NCBI GenBank assembly: GCA_963780545.1
Contig: CAWACK010000010.1
Location: forward strand, 248,001-312,000
Reading direction: 5' to 3'
Length of the DNA stretch: 64,000 nucleotides
DNA from: UBA8941 sp963780545
Lineage (GTDB): Archaea; Thermoproteota; Bathyarchaeia; TCS64
Shown one piece after another: positions 34,499 through 43,362 of the stretch. Position 1 is the stretch's first letter. Every line of letters begins with the position of its first letter. Under the pieces are notes generated by a model. The model worked only from the letters and a program-made list of their open reading frames with translations. It ran no database searches and was not told where the DNA came from. A program made the position numbers and the translations under genes.

Positions 34499-36343
34499 AT
34501 GTCAAGAGAATTTAATGATTTTTCAACGAAATCCGAGGAATCGAGAAAGAGAACGACCTCCGATCTTGTGCTAATAAAGAGAGTATACGATTACGCCACG
34601 GGATTCCGGAAGAACTTCATCATCGGCTTATCATCGATAGTTTTGACCGCACTGTGTTCTCTAACTATACCTTATCTCCACTTAGTTGTAATTGATGACA
34701 TCATTACCCCTAGTAATCTCTCGGGATTTATCTGGTGGATTCCAATATTTCTATTCGTAACGCTGACCTACTATTTTGTACAGTATATTCAGATATATCA
34801 GATGAGGATAGTTGGGGAAAACGTCGTCGCGAAGATGCGCGACCAGATGATTAGGAAACTACAGCAGATTTCCCTCAGATACTTCTCCGAGGGAGAGATT
34901 GGGAGAATCCTCTCGAGACCTGTGAATGACGCAAACGTTGTTCGAATATTCATACGGCAGGGACTAGCGCAGATCGTACTGGATGTAACCTCGATAGTTG
35001 GATCTGTATTGATAATATTCTTTATAAACGCAAAACTCGCCCTCATCGCAGTATCAATTCTCCCCTTCGCAGTAATATTGGCCTGGTCTCTGGGGAAAAT
35101 CTCAAGGAGATACTATAGAAGAGTTCTTATGTACACCTCCGGAATGGTCGCGAAGATCCAGGAAAACCTCTCCGGGATTAAGGTGATTAAAGCCTTCACC
35201 CAGGAGGAGAGGACAACAGAAGACTTCAAAAAAGCTCAGGACAAGGTGGTCACGACCAGCATTCGCACGGTTGCTATATCCTCCTCCTACCAGCCAATGA
35301 TACTGATAATGAGGATCATCGGAACCATACTGATCCTCTACTACGGCGCCATCATGGCCATGTCAGGTGAGATAACCATAGGAATACTCGTGGCCTTCAC
35401 AGAGTACCAGTTTCAGTACTTCATGCCTCTACTGGACCTCATTACACAGTGGGACCAGTACCAGTCATCGATGTCGGCGATAGAGAGGATGTTTGACCTC
35501 ATCGACACGAATGTGGAGGTGACGGAGCCACCAGCGGAGACGGCAGTTAAAATCGAGAAGATTGAGGAAGTCAAGTTCGACGACGTCACATTCGGATACG
35601 ACAAGAACATACCGGTGCTCAAGAACATCTCCTTCACCCTCTCCTTCGGGAAGAAGATGGCCTTCGTTGGGCCAACTGGGGCTGGGAAGAGCACGATCAT
35701 CAACCTCATATCAAAGTTCTACATGCCGCTCGACGGCGAGGTGCTGATCAACGGCCACGACATGAAGGACGTGACCACCGAGTCTCTGCGGGCACATATG
35801 AGTATAGTACTCCAGGACTCGTTCCTCTTCGCAATGAGTGTCAGGGACAACATCAAGTTTGGGAAACCTGAAGCGAGCGACGAGGATGTTGTGAGGGCGG
35901 CGAAGTCGGTGGGGGCTCACGACTTCATCATGAAGCTCCCCGGTGGCTACGACTACGTCCTGAAGGAGGGGTCTTCTAACATCTCTATCGGGCAGAGGCA
36001 GCTGATCAGCTTCGCAAGGACGCTGCTGATGAACCCAGACCTGCTCATTTTGGATGAGGCTACGTCGAGTATCGACCCATACACGGAGCTGGTCATCCAG
36101 AACGCCTTAAAGGTGCTTCTCGAGAACAGAATGGCCATAATCATCGCCCACAGGCTGTCAACGATCAGGCTATGCGACGAGATATTGGTGATTGACCACG
36201 GTGTAATCGTCGAGCGTGGTTCACACTTTGCGTTGATGGCGAGCGGTGGACTCTACTCATCGTTCTATAAGATGCAGTTCAAGGAGGAAAGCGGCATAGC
36301 CAGCGACGCAGCTTCCGCCGAAACTCATCCCACCTCTACGTAG
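34499..36343 (+). CDS. Heterodimeric ABC exporter half-transporter, consensus Walker B subunit (copy A2)
   Basis: 614 aa, six transmembrane helices (about 38-330) plus NBD: Walker A GPTGAGKST (about 392), Walker B LILDEATSSID (about 515) with the catalytic Glu, H-switch AHRLS. The signature is degenerate, NISIGQRQ instead of LSGGQ (about 494). In a heterodimer its signature faces the Walker site of A1, so both defects fall on one ATP site and the other site is fully consensus. ATG 34499 directly follows the A1 TAA with zero spacing. Exported substrate unknown. Confidence 0.92.
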   Translation: MSREFNDFSTKSEESRKRTTSDLVLIKRVYDYATGFRKNFIIGLSSIVLTALCSLTIPYLHLVVIDDIITPSNLSGFIWWIPIFLFVTLTYYFVQYIQIYQMRIVGENVVAKMRDQMIRKLQQISLRYFSEGEIGRILSRPVNDANVVRIFIRQGLAQIVLDVTSIVGSVLIIFFINAKLALIAVSILPFAVILAWSLGKISRRYYRRVLMYTSGMVAKIQENLSGIKVIKAFTQEERTTEDFKKAQDKVVTTSIRTVAISSSYQPMILIMRIIGTILILYYGAIMAMSGEITIGILVAFTEYQFQYFMPLLDLITQWDQYQSSMSAIERMFDLIDTNVEVTEPPAETAVKIEKIEEVKFDDVTFGYDKNIPVLKNISFTLSFGKKMAFVGPTGAGKSTIINLISKFYMPLDGEVLINGHDMKDVTTESLRAHMSIVLQDSFLFAMSVRDNIKFGKPEASDEDVVRAAKSVGAHDFIMKLPGGYDYVLKEGSSNISIGQRQLISFARTLLMNPDLLILDEATSSIDPYTELVIQNALKVLLENRMAIIIAHRLSTIRLCDEILVIDHGVIVERGSHFALMASGGLYSSFYKMQFKEESGIASDAASAETHPTST

Positions 36344-37192
36344 TGACCCTTTTTTCACCTGTACTGCATCGAGAGTAGGCGCGTCTTTCTCATCGTGTCC
36401 CTCGATCTCGGAGCCGTCCGATCTTCTCTGGCCCATCTGGCGCGCGACCTCGGCGTAGCCCGTCGACAGCTTGTATTCGGGGGTCATGGTGAATCTCGTT
36501 GGAAGGTTGCCTGTCCCCCTCTGCTCCAGGCCGAAGGCAAGTTCCTCGATCTTGCTCTTGGGGGCTGTGAAGATCATCTCGTCGTCCTGGGCTCCAGCGT
36601 AGCCTCTGTCACCCCTGCATGGGACGGAGACTTGGCACTCGTCCTTCAGAAGGCTTGGGACAACGGAGTAGACGCAGGCGGAGTGGCCTCCGAGGACGGT
36701 GGTGATGTCTCTCCCATCCTTGTAGGCTATGCCTAGCAGGAGCTTTAGTAGCTGGGCGGAGTTGCAGTATATGACAGCGGCGTCGGGTTCGAAGCTCGCG
36801 GTCTTAAGAGGGGCGGAGACTACGCCGACGTATTCACCCACTTTGAATCTGGGTATCTCACGTGCCCAGTTAGCGCCGGCTTCCAACGTCGCGACTCCGT
36901 CTGGGTAGCGCGTCTTTCCCTCCAAGAAGTATTTTGGGGGTTCGACTAGGCCGAAGCCGATCACCGGCTCTGGGCACCACATATCCTCGAAGAGTTGGCC
37001 AACGGTTTTGCCGAATTTCCTCGAAAGGGAGAAACACTGGCATGTTGATAGGCAGGCGCCGTAGTCGCGTTTTGGCCTCTCGGCGCCCTCCGGCATCTCG
37101 TCGGGGCTCTTCAGCATCTTTATCGCCAGCGGGTAGCTGGCTGGGCGTATCTGCTCCTCAATCCGTTTACCATACTCGTTAAAGGTGTTCAA
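36257..37192 (-). CDS. DUF169 protein
   Basis: 311 aa. Matches the DUF169 layout: IRPASYPLAIKML near the start, a conserved Cys cluster (GACLSTCQCF, DMWCPEP), VYCNSAQLLKLL and CQVSVPCRGDRGYAG. Function unknown; the cysteines suggest metal or cofactor binding. The last 40 residues go beyond the usual family end and overlap the A2 gene by 87 bp on the opposite strand, so the original stop may have been lost. ATG 37192. Confidence 0.82.
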   Translation of the reverse strand: MNTFNEYGKRIEEQIRPASYPLAIKMLKSPDEMPEGAERPKRDYGACLSTCQCFSLSRKFGKTVGQLFEDMWCPEPVIGFGLVEPPKYFLEGKTRYPDGVATLEAGANWAREIPRFKVGEYVGVVSAPLKTASFEPDAAVIYCNSAQLLKLLLGIAYKDGRDITTVLGGHSACVYSVVPSLLKDECQVSVPCRGDRGYAGAQDDEMIFTAPKSKIEELAFGLEQRGTGNLPTRFTMTPEYKLSTGYAEVARQMGQRRSDGSEIEGHDEKDAPTLDAVQVKKGSLRRGGMSFGGSCVAGYAAFLLELHLIER

Positions 37193-37238
37193 TATGATCC
37201 ACTGTAGGTTGAGGGGCGGTCGGCCGGTAAATTCCTTA

Positions 37239-38702
37239 TCAATTTAGCCTGGGGGCGGGTATCCACCACTCCGATCCGGGGCGGTCAACCCACTCCGGCC
37301 AGCGGAGACCCACAGGGGGCCTCAGGTCATCAGGCAAGAGGGGCTTTTCCCAGTGCTCAGCCCGCCTCTTATCAAACTCAGCCTTCGCCGCCTTGAGTGC
37401 CTCCGGCTTCTTGATGAGGTCGATGGCGCTTGCAGCTAGGACTTTAGCGGCTGTCTCACCCATCCTGTGGGTTGCACCCACGCCGCAGAGGGCGGACTCG
37501 ACCCATCGCGGGTATCTGAAGCCCGGCGCCATAGCCTTACTGACGTATAGTCGGGCGGTTGGGGCGTGCCAAGTGAACTCGTTGACGTCGTCGGCGGGGT
37601 GGAAGGCGCCGTAGGCTTTCTCTGGTTCGACGATGGAGACGTCGTAGGGTTGCTCCGTCTCCTTTTGTCCTAGGTTTCTCTGTATCTCGCGGGCGAAGGC
37701 CTTGTCTTCATCGGTGTATTTGTTTGGTCCGTGGGCCCTGAGGTTGGCGAGGACGAGGTTGGTCATCGTTGTGTTTGGTAGTCCCGTCCTGACGGCGGTG
37801 ACGAGGCGTGGCTCAACAATGCAGTCTGCGGCGGTGGCGGCTCCCCGGGCGCAGCGCTCTATAACCCTTCTGATGGAGTCTTGGTCTGTGAGGTTTTCTG
37901 TCCTCCAGGCGTAGACTACTTGGCTGAATTCAGGGGTGCTTACGGTGCACTGGCCCCCAGTCATCATGAATTCGTTGATGCTTCCGCCTCGGCGCATCAG
38001 GGCGGGCATATGCTCCTTCATCGCGTTGACGTTGTTGTACATTAGGACGGCGGCGTCAAGAGCCCCGGGGTAGCTGACGTCGCCGCTTTGGCCTCCAGAG
38101 GCAGATTCGACTTTGAACTCGAAGACCATGCTCATGTATGTCAGTGGCCAGACATCGCCGAGGACACTTGTTGGTCCGCCGGGGTGCCAAGCGAGAAGCG
38201 CATCCATGCCTTCGAATAGGCCGTCGCGGGCCATGAAGGGCTTTCCGACGCAGAGTTTCTCGGCTGGGGTTCCGAGGAGCCGGATCTTGACGGGGATGCT
38301 GTGTTTCTCAGCTGTTTCCTTGAGGGAGACAGCGGCGAAGCATGAGGATACCCCGAGCATGTTATGTGCGTCCGTGAAGCCAGCGCCGTAGGGTACAGCG
38401 GGTTCATCCCAAGGGACGGCCTTCTGGCTGTGGCCAGGCGTCGCGTCGTACTCGGCGAAGAAGCCGATGACGGATCCCTTATCTCCCCACTCCGATTTGA
38501 AGGCCGTTGGCATGTCGGAGACGCCAGCTTCAACCGTGAAGCCGTTTCTCCTCATATAATCGATGAGGAGCTTCGAGGATTTGTATTCGCGGAGCCCCGG
38601 TTCAGCGTAGCTGAAGATCTTGTTGCTCATCTCCGCCATTACGGAGGCATTGTCATCTACCCACCTCGCTGCGGTGTTCTTCTCATCGCTCCAGTTACTC
38701 AA
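37239..38702 (-). CDS. M20 amidohydrolase, AbgB-like
   Basis: 487 aa M20-family peptidase/amidohydrolase. The family Glu/Asp/His metal region is seen at FFAEYDATPGHSQK and in GTPAEK, with the aminobenzoyl-glutamate hydrolase B style (WHPGGPT, FHPADDVNEF, SALCGVGATH). Members cleave aminoacyl or p-aminobenzoyl-glutamate amides. The start MSNWSDEKN is at 38702. It lies 46 bp downstream-side of DUF169 on the same strand; both may form one transcript. Confidence 0.85.
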   Translation of the reverse strand: MSNWSDEKNTAARWVDDNASVMAEMSNKIFSYAEPGLREYKSSKLLIDYMRRNGFTVEAGVSDMPTAFKSEWGDKGSVIGFFAEYDATPGHSQKAVPWDEPAVPYGAGFTDAHNMLGVSSCFAAVSLKETAEKHSIPVKIRLLGTPAEKLCVGKPFMARDGLFEGMDALLAWHPGGPTSVLGDVWPLTYMSMVFEFKVESASGGQSGDVSYPGALDAAVLMYNNVNAMKEHMPALMRRGGSINEFMMTGGQCTVSTPEFSQVVYAWRTENLTDQDSIRRVIERCARGAATAADCIVEPRLVTAVRTGLPNTTMTNLVLANLRAHGPNKYTDEDKAFAREIQRNLGQKETEQPYDVSIVEPEKAYGAFHPADDVNEFTWHAPTARLYVSKAMAPGFRYPRWVESALCGVGATHRMGETAAKVLAASAIDLIKKPEALKAAKAEFDKRRAEHWEKPLLPDDLRPPVGLRWPEWVDRPGSEWWIPAPRLN

Positions 38703-38777
38703 GTTCGGCCCCGAACCGAACCTGGGCCTCGGCGATTAAAATCCTTGGATCGATTACCGGTTCGCAGCGTCGAGTCG

Positions 38778-40124
38778 TTAAAGTTTTATTTTTTTTGCAA
38801 CATCTGAGAGGAGATACCCGCTGTCCTTGATCGTTCTCTTCTGGGTGGCGTAATCAACGTAGACGACGCCGAAGCGTCTGCTGTAGCCGTAGGCCCACTC
38901 GAAGTTGTCTAGGGTGCTCCAAGCGAAATAGCCTTTGAGTTGGACACCCTCCTTCATCGCCTTGTGGGCGTACTTTATGTGCTCCATAAGGTATGCGGCG
39001 CGTCTCTCGTCGTGGATCTTGCCGTCTGGGGTGATCTTATCTGTGAAGGAGGCTCCGTTCTCCGTTATGTATATGTGTCCCACAGGATAGTTGTTGTGGA
39101 TCCACATCAAAATCTTGTAGAGCCCTTCAGGGTGGACCTCCCACCCCATCTCTGTGTATTCCCCGGGTGGGTTCACCCTCTTCATGTTGACTGGTGGAAG
39201 GTCTGAGCCGGCGGCTACGACGCTTCTCCTGTAGTTGTTGACGCCGAGGAAGTCGATTGGTTGTTGGATCTGCTCCATGTCCCCTGGTAGGACCTCTGGG
39301 GCGTCGACGCCGTAGAGCTTCACCATCTCCTCCGGGTAACCCTCCTTGTATAGGGGGTCTAGGTACCACCTGTTCTGGCAGAGTTCCCATCTCTTGGCGG
39401 CGGCTACGTCCTCTGGGCGAGAGCTGGCTGGTTCCACCATGTTGAGGTGAAGGACGATGCCTAGTTGGCCGCTTTGGACGTTGTCCCTTAGAGTCTGAAT
39501 CGCGGCGCCGTGGGCGAGGTAGACGTTGTGCGTCGCCTTGAGGGCGGCGTCGGCGCCGAGTTTTAGGCCGGGGGCGTCTTCGCCGGTGACGTATCCTTGC
39601 CACGCGAGTTCCCATGGCTCGTTGAAGGTCACCCAGTGCTTGACGCGGTCTCCGAGCTCGAGGCTTACCACGTCGGCGAAGCCTGCGAAGTCTTCAGATA
39701 TGCCCCTCCTCAGCCAGCCTCCCCCCTCCTCCTGAAGAGCCTGGGGGAGATCGAAGTGGTTTAGGGTGACGAAGGGAGTGATGCCGGCCTCCAGGAGGGC
39801 GTCGACGAGGTCGCTGTAGAAGCGTAGGCCCTTATTGTTGACCCTTCCCCGCCCCTTGGGGAGGATTCTAGACCAGGATATGGAGAACCTGTATGCGTTT
39901 ACTCCGAGTTTCTTCATTATCTCGACGTCATCCATCCACCTGTGATAGTGGTCGCAGGCGACGTCTCCGTTTGTCCCATCCTCTATGACTCCTGGTTTGT
40001 GGCTGTATATGTCCCAGATGCTTGGCCCGCGTCCATCCTCGGCTACTGCTCCCTCTATCTGGTATGCTGCGCTTGCTGTTCCGAGTAGGAAGCCCCGTGG
40101 AAATGATAGTTGGAGAGGTTCCAT
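38778..40124 (-). CDS. Glycoside hydrolase family 1 beta-glycosidase
   Basis: 448 aa, standard length for bacterial-type BglA. Acid/base Glu in TFNEPWE (about E169) and nucleophile Glu in YITENGA (about E355); N-terminal FPRGFLLGTASAAYQIEG is the GH1 signature. It hydrolyses beta-glucosides or beta-galactosides in the cytoplasm (no signal peptide). It resembles bacterial rather than the longer Sulfolobus-type enzymes, so transfer from bacteria is possible. It stands next to no sugar transporter. ATG 40124. Confidence 0.93.
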   Translation of the reverse strand: MEPLQLSFPRGFLLGTASAAYQIEGAVAEDGRGPSIWDIYSHKPGVIEDGTNGDVACDHYHRWMDDVEIMKKLGVNAYRFSISWSRILPKGRGRVNNKGLRFYSDLVDALLEAGITPFVTLNHFDLPQALQEEGGGWLRRGISEDFAGFADVVSLELGDRVKHWVTFNEPWELAWQGYVTGEDAPGLKLGADAALKATHNVYLAHGAAIQTLRDNVQSGQLGIVLHLNMVEPASSRPEDVAAAKRWELCQNRWYLDPLYKEGYPEEMVKLYGVDAPEVLPGDMEQIQQPIDFLGVNNYRRSVVAAGSDLPPVNMKRVNPPGEYTEMGWEVHPEGLYKILMWIHNNYPVGHIYITENGASFTDKITPDGKIHDERRAAYLMEHIKYAHKAMKEGVQLKGYFAWSTLDNFEWAYGYSRRFGVVYVDYATQKRTIKDSGYLLSDVAKKIKL

Positions 40125-40249
40125 GTGTGGTGATTCAGCGTCGGCGGCTAAAAAGGGTGTTAGCCTGACCCCGCATACCTGAGTCGGGATTTTTTCGGTA
40201 GCTGAGAAGGTTAATAACGATAAGAGCGGGCTTGGGTTTCAGTGTCTAC

Positions 40250-41713
40250 ATGAGTGAAGATAGGCGAGAGGAGACTCTGGATCCTGAGAACTGGGAGGAT
40301 TTGAAGGCGATCGGCCACCGGATGGTGGATGACATGATGGACTACCTCGCCTCAGTAAGGGAGAGGCCGCCGGCTATGCCCGTGAATGCGAAGTTCGTTG
40401 AGAGCTTCATGAAGCCGGTTCCGATGGAGCCCGAGGGGATCGAGAAGGTCTACTCAGATTTTCAGGGCAGCGTCTTGAAGAATCACATGGGGTTGAATAC
40501 CCACCCGCGTTTCTGGGGCTGGGTCGTTGGAACTGGGACTGCACAGGGTGCATTGGCTGAGATGCTGGCCACGGGGATCAACTTCAACATGCCTGGTGGA
40601 CCCTTCGTACCGGTCGTGATGGAGACCCAGGTCCTCGAGTGGTTTAAGGGGATCTTTGGTTTCCCCCGGGAGGCCAGCGGGCTCTTGGTCGGTGGCGGTT
40701 CTGATGCGAATCTCCTCGGTATTGCCGTCGCCAGGAACACGAAGGCTGGGTTCGATGTTCGTAAGCTTGGGCAGGCTGCAGCGCCGAAGAGGATGGTTCT
40801 CTATGGCTCGACGGAGACGCATGTCTGCATAGATAAGGCGGTTCAGCTTTTAGGAATCGGGGAGGAGAACTTCCGGAAGATCCCTGTAGACGATGACTTC
40901 CGCGTCCGCGTCGACTTGCTGGAAGAAACGATTAGGAAGGATAAGGCGAATGGGCTTCAACCCTTCTGCGTCGTCGGGAACGCTGGGACCACAAACACTG
41001 GCTCATTCGACGACTTGGCAGCTTTGGCGGACGTGTGTCAGCGGGAGGGGCTCTGGTTTCACGTCGATGGGGCCTTCGGGGCGTGGGCTGCAATCGGTGA
41101 GGATACGAGGCCTCTAGTGAGGGGTATTGATCGGGCGGATAGTCTCGCCTTCGATCTCCATAAGTGGATGTATATGCCATTCGAGGTCGCGTGCACACTC
41201 GTCCGAAGGGAGGAGGATCACTTCAAGACCTTCGCCGAGCACCCCGACTACTTTGGGTCGGCTAACACCATGAAGCTACGCACCGACTACGGGATCCAGG
41301 TGAGCCGCTACTTCCGGAGTCTGAAGGTGTGGATGAGTCTGAAGGAGCACGGCCTCAACAAGTATGGTCGCCTGGTTCAGCAGAACTGCGATCAGGCCCG
41401 ATATCTTGCTGGTCTACTCGAGGCGTCGCCTGAGTTTGAGTTACTCGCGCCGGTGGCTTCAAATGTAGTCTGCTTCAGGTTCAGGATCCCCGGGTTGCCT
41501 GAGGAGGCTCTGAATGAGTTTAACTCGAAGATCCCGATGATGCTCATGGGGATGGGCGTCGCCATGATCTCCGATACGAGAATAAAGGGTAAGCTGGCTT
41601 TGAGGGTCTGCGTCGTGAATCACAGGAGCAGACGAGAGGACTTCGACTTCTTTGTGGCGAAGCTGAAGGAGGCTGGAGCAATGTTGGTGCAGAAGATGGG
41701 CGAGAAGCCCTGA
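40250..41713 (+). CDS. PLP-dependent group II amino acid decarboxylase
   Basis: 487 aa from ATG 40250 (the frame opens at TTG 40232). Aromatic-L-amino-acid/glutamate-decarboxylase fold: TNTGSFDD, HVDGAFGAWA and Schiff-base Lys K305 in FDLHKWMYMP. N-terminal dimer segment SEDRREETLDPENW. Substrate could be an aromatic amino acid or another; the family is promiscuous. It heads a rightward pair with the threonine dehydratase-like gene 56 bp downstream. Confidence 0.88.
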   Translation: MSEDRREETLDPENWEDLKAIGHRMVDDMMDYLASVRERPPAMPVNAKFVESFMKPVPMEPEGIEKVYSDFQGSVLKNHMGLNTHPRFWGWVVGTGTAQGALAEMLATGINFNMPGGPFVPVVMETQVLEWFKGIFGFPREASGLLVGGGSDANLLGIAVARNTKAGFDVRKLGQAAAPKRMVLYGSTETHVCIDKAVQLLGIGEENFRKIPVDDDFRVRVDLLEETIRKDKANGLQPFCVVGNAGTTNTGSFDDLAALADVCQREGLWFHVDGAFGAWAAIGEDTRPLVRGIDRADSLAFDLHKWMYMPFEVACTLVRREEDHFKTFAEHPDYFGSANTMKLRTDYGIQVSRYFRSLKVWMSLKEHGLNKYGRLVQQNCDQARYLAGLLEASPEFELLAPVASNVVCFRFRIPGLPEEALNEFNSKIPMMLMGMGVAMISDTRIKGKLALRVCVVNHRSRREDFDFFVAKLKEAGAMLVQKMGEKP

Positions 41714-41769
41714 CTCTTCTTATCTATGTTATCGATCGAGATTTCTATCTGGAGCGTGATGTCTAATTC

Positions 41770-42717
41770 ATGAGATCTTGCGACGTCTACGCTGCGAGGC
41801 AGCGTATAAGACCCTGGGTAGTAAGGACTCCTCTAGTCCAATCGGCTGTTCTCAGCGAGCTCATCGGCGGTGAGGTCTGGTTAAAGCTTGAGAATCTGCA
41901 GGTAACCGGCTCCTTCAAGATTAGGGGGGCGACGAACAAGCTGTCTTTACTCTCGGATGAGGATAGGCGGCGAGGCGTCGTCACCGCTTCCTCTGGGAAC
42001 CACGCCCTGGGTGTTGCCTACGCGGCGAAGCAGCTCGGGATAAAGGCAACGATTGTTGTCCCCTCGAACGCCCCGGAGGTTAAGAAGGCTGCCGTATTGG
42101 CTCTGGGCTCGGAGCTCATCGTCCACGGGACACAGTACATGGAGGCGAAGCGCCACGCCGAGGAGCTGAGTAGGACTAGGGACCTCGCCTTCGTCAGCGC
42201 ATACAACGACTTGGACGTCGTCGCTGGGCAGGGCACTGTTGGGCTAGAGATGCTTGAGGACAAACCGGATCTGGAGAAGATAATCGTCCCAGTCGGGGGT
42301 GGTGGACTCATCTCCGGGGTGGCGACGGTATGGAAGGAGGCCTCAGATGCTGAGGTCGTCGCCGTCCAGACGAAGGCTTCCCCAGCCATGACTGAGAGCG
42401 TTAGGGCTGGGAGGATCGTAGAGGTGGAGTTAACGAGCACGATCGCTGAGGGACTCCACGGCGATCTCGAGAAAAACGCCGTAACCTTCCCGATTTGTCG
42501 TGACTTCGTTGACGACTGGATCACGGTCGGTGAGGAGGAGATCAAGGAAGCGGTGAAATTGATGGTGTTTCGGCAGCACGAGGTTGTGGAAGGCGCTGGG
42601 GCCGTAGGCGTCGCTGCATTAATGACGAATATCAATCTATTCAAGGGGAAGAAGGTCGGGATCGTGGTGAGTGGGTCGAACATCGATGAAAAGAGGTTAC
42701 GGCAGATCCTCAGTTGA
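41770..42717 (+). CDS. Threonine dehydratase / serine racemase family enzyme
   Basis: 315 aa fold-type II PLP enzyme without the C-terminal ACT regulatory domain, so catabolic type (TdcB-like or serine/aspartate racemase). PLP Lys K50 in TGSFKIRGA, cofactor loop SSGNHALG and phosphate loop VGGGGLISG. It deaminates threonine or serine to 2-oxo acids. ATG 41770; the gene starts 56 bp after the decarboxylase. Confidence 0.9.
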   Translation: MRSCDVYAARQRIRPWVVRTPLVQSAVLSELIGGEVWLKLENLQVTGSFKIRGATNKLSLLSDEDRRRGVVTASSGNHALGVAYAAKQLGIKATIVVPSNAPEVKKAAVLALGSELIVHGTQYMEAKRHAEELSRTRDLAFVSAYNDLDVVAGQGTVGLEMLEDKPDLEKIIVPVGGGGLISGVATVWKEASDAEVVAVQTKASPAMTESVRAGRIVEVELTSTIAEGLHGDLEKNAVTFPICRDFVDDWITVGEEEIKEAVKLMVFRQHEVVEGAGAVGVAALMTNINLFKGKKVGIVVSGSNIDEKRLRQILS

Positions 42718-42751
42718 GGCCTCTCTTCACCTTAACAGTGTCTTGTTTGAG

Positions 42752-43243
42752 TTACTCGAGGAAGTGGGCGTCGGTTAGTCTCTTCCTACTTATTGTTCCT
42801 CTGATGTACGCTATCTGTCCCTCGTGGTGCATTATCTCAGATATCAGCATCATGAGCCTGGCACTGCGCTTCGTCATTCCACGGGGCGAAGGTATTTCGA
42901 CGTCCAAGTCAGATATCTTTAGCTTCGCTAAGCCATCCACCATGTTGGCTCGGCCCTTCTTCAGGTCCTCCATTATTTTTGTCATTGAATAAGACTTGTT
43001 ACCGACATAGTCCTCTGGCCAACCAGCGGGCTTATAGTTCATGTCTCCGAGTAGTGTTCTCGGCAAACCCATATTCCATTGTTGTGATAGGTGAGTGAGG
43101 ATCCACCTAATGTTGTTTGATTCCTCAACGGGTTTCCATTCGAGCTCTGACTCCTTGAGGTCCTTCAGGGAGTTATCGAGTCTACCGATTGCTAGTTCTG
43201 CGAACGCCTTGAGTGATTCGATTCTTTCGGACAAAATGATCAT
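42752..43243 (-). CDS. DinB/YfiT-like four-helix protein
   Basis: 163 aa. DinB pattern: first metal His in ILTHLSQQWN, last pair in MHHEGQIAYIRG, giving a three-His nickel/zinc site. Some relatives are thiol-dependent S-transferases; this one is uncharacterised. ATG 43243 is preceded by GGAGA only one base away, and TTG 43234, about 10 nt from that box, is an alternative. Convergent with the dehydratase gene. Confidence 0.8.
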   Translation of the reverse strand: MIILSERIESLKAFAELAIGRLDNSLKDLKESELEWKPVEESNNIRWILTHLSQQWNMGLPRTLLGDMNYKPAGWPEDYVGNKSYSMTKIMEDLKKGRANMVDGLAKLKISDLDVEIPSPRGMTKRSARLMMLISEIMHHEGQIAYIRGTISRKRLTDAHFLE

Positions 43244-43362
43244 TCTCCTAGATTGTCATCTTCGATGGTTGGATATATTCCTTCATCTTAATAGGGAAAG
43301 ATTTCAGAAGCGAGCGCGAAATCGGGTATTTTCTTGCTGAGAGGAGGTTGAAATTTGGAAGT

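Noticed and set aside
39127..39615. Arg-rich frame inside the GH1 gene
   Set aside because: Shifted shadow of the glycosidase frame with biased composition.
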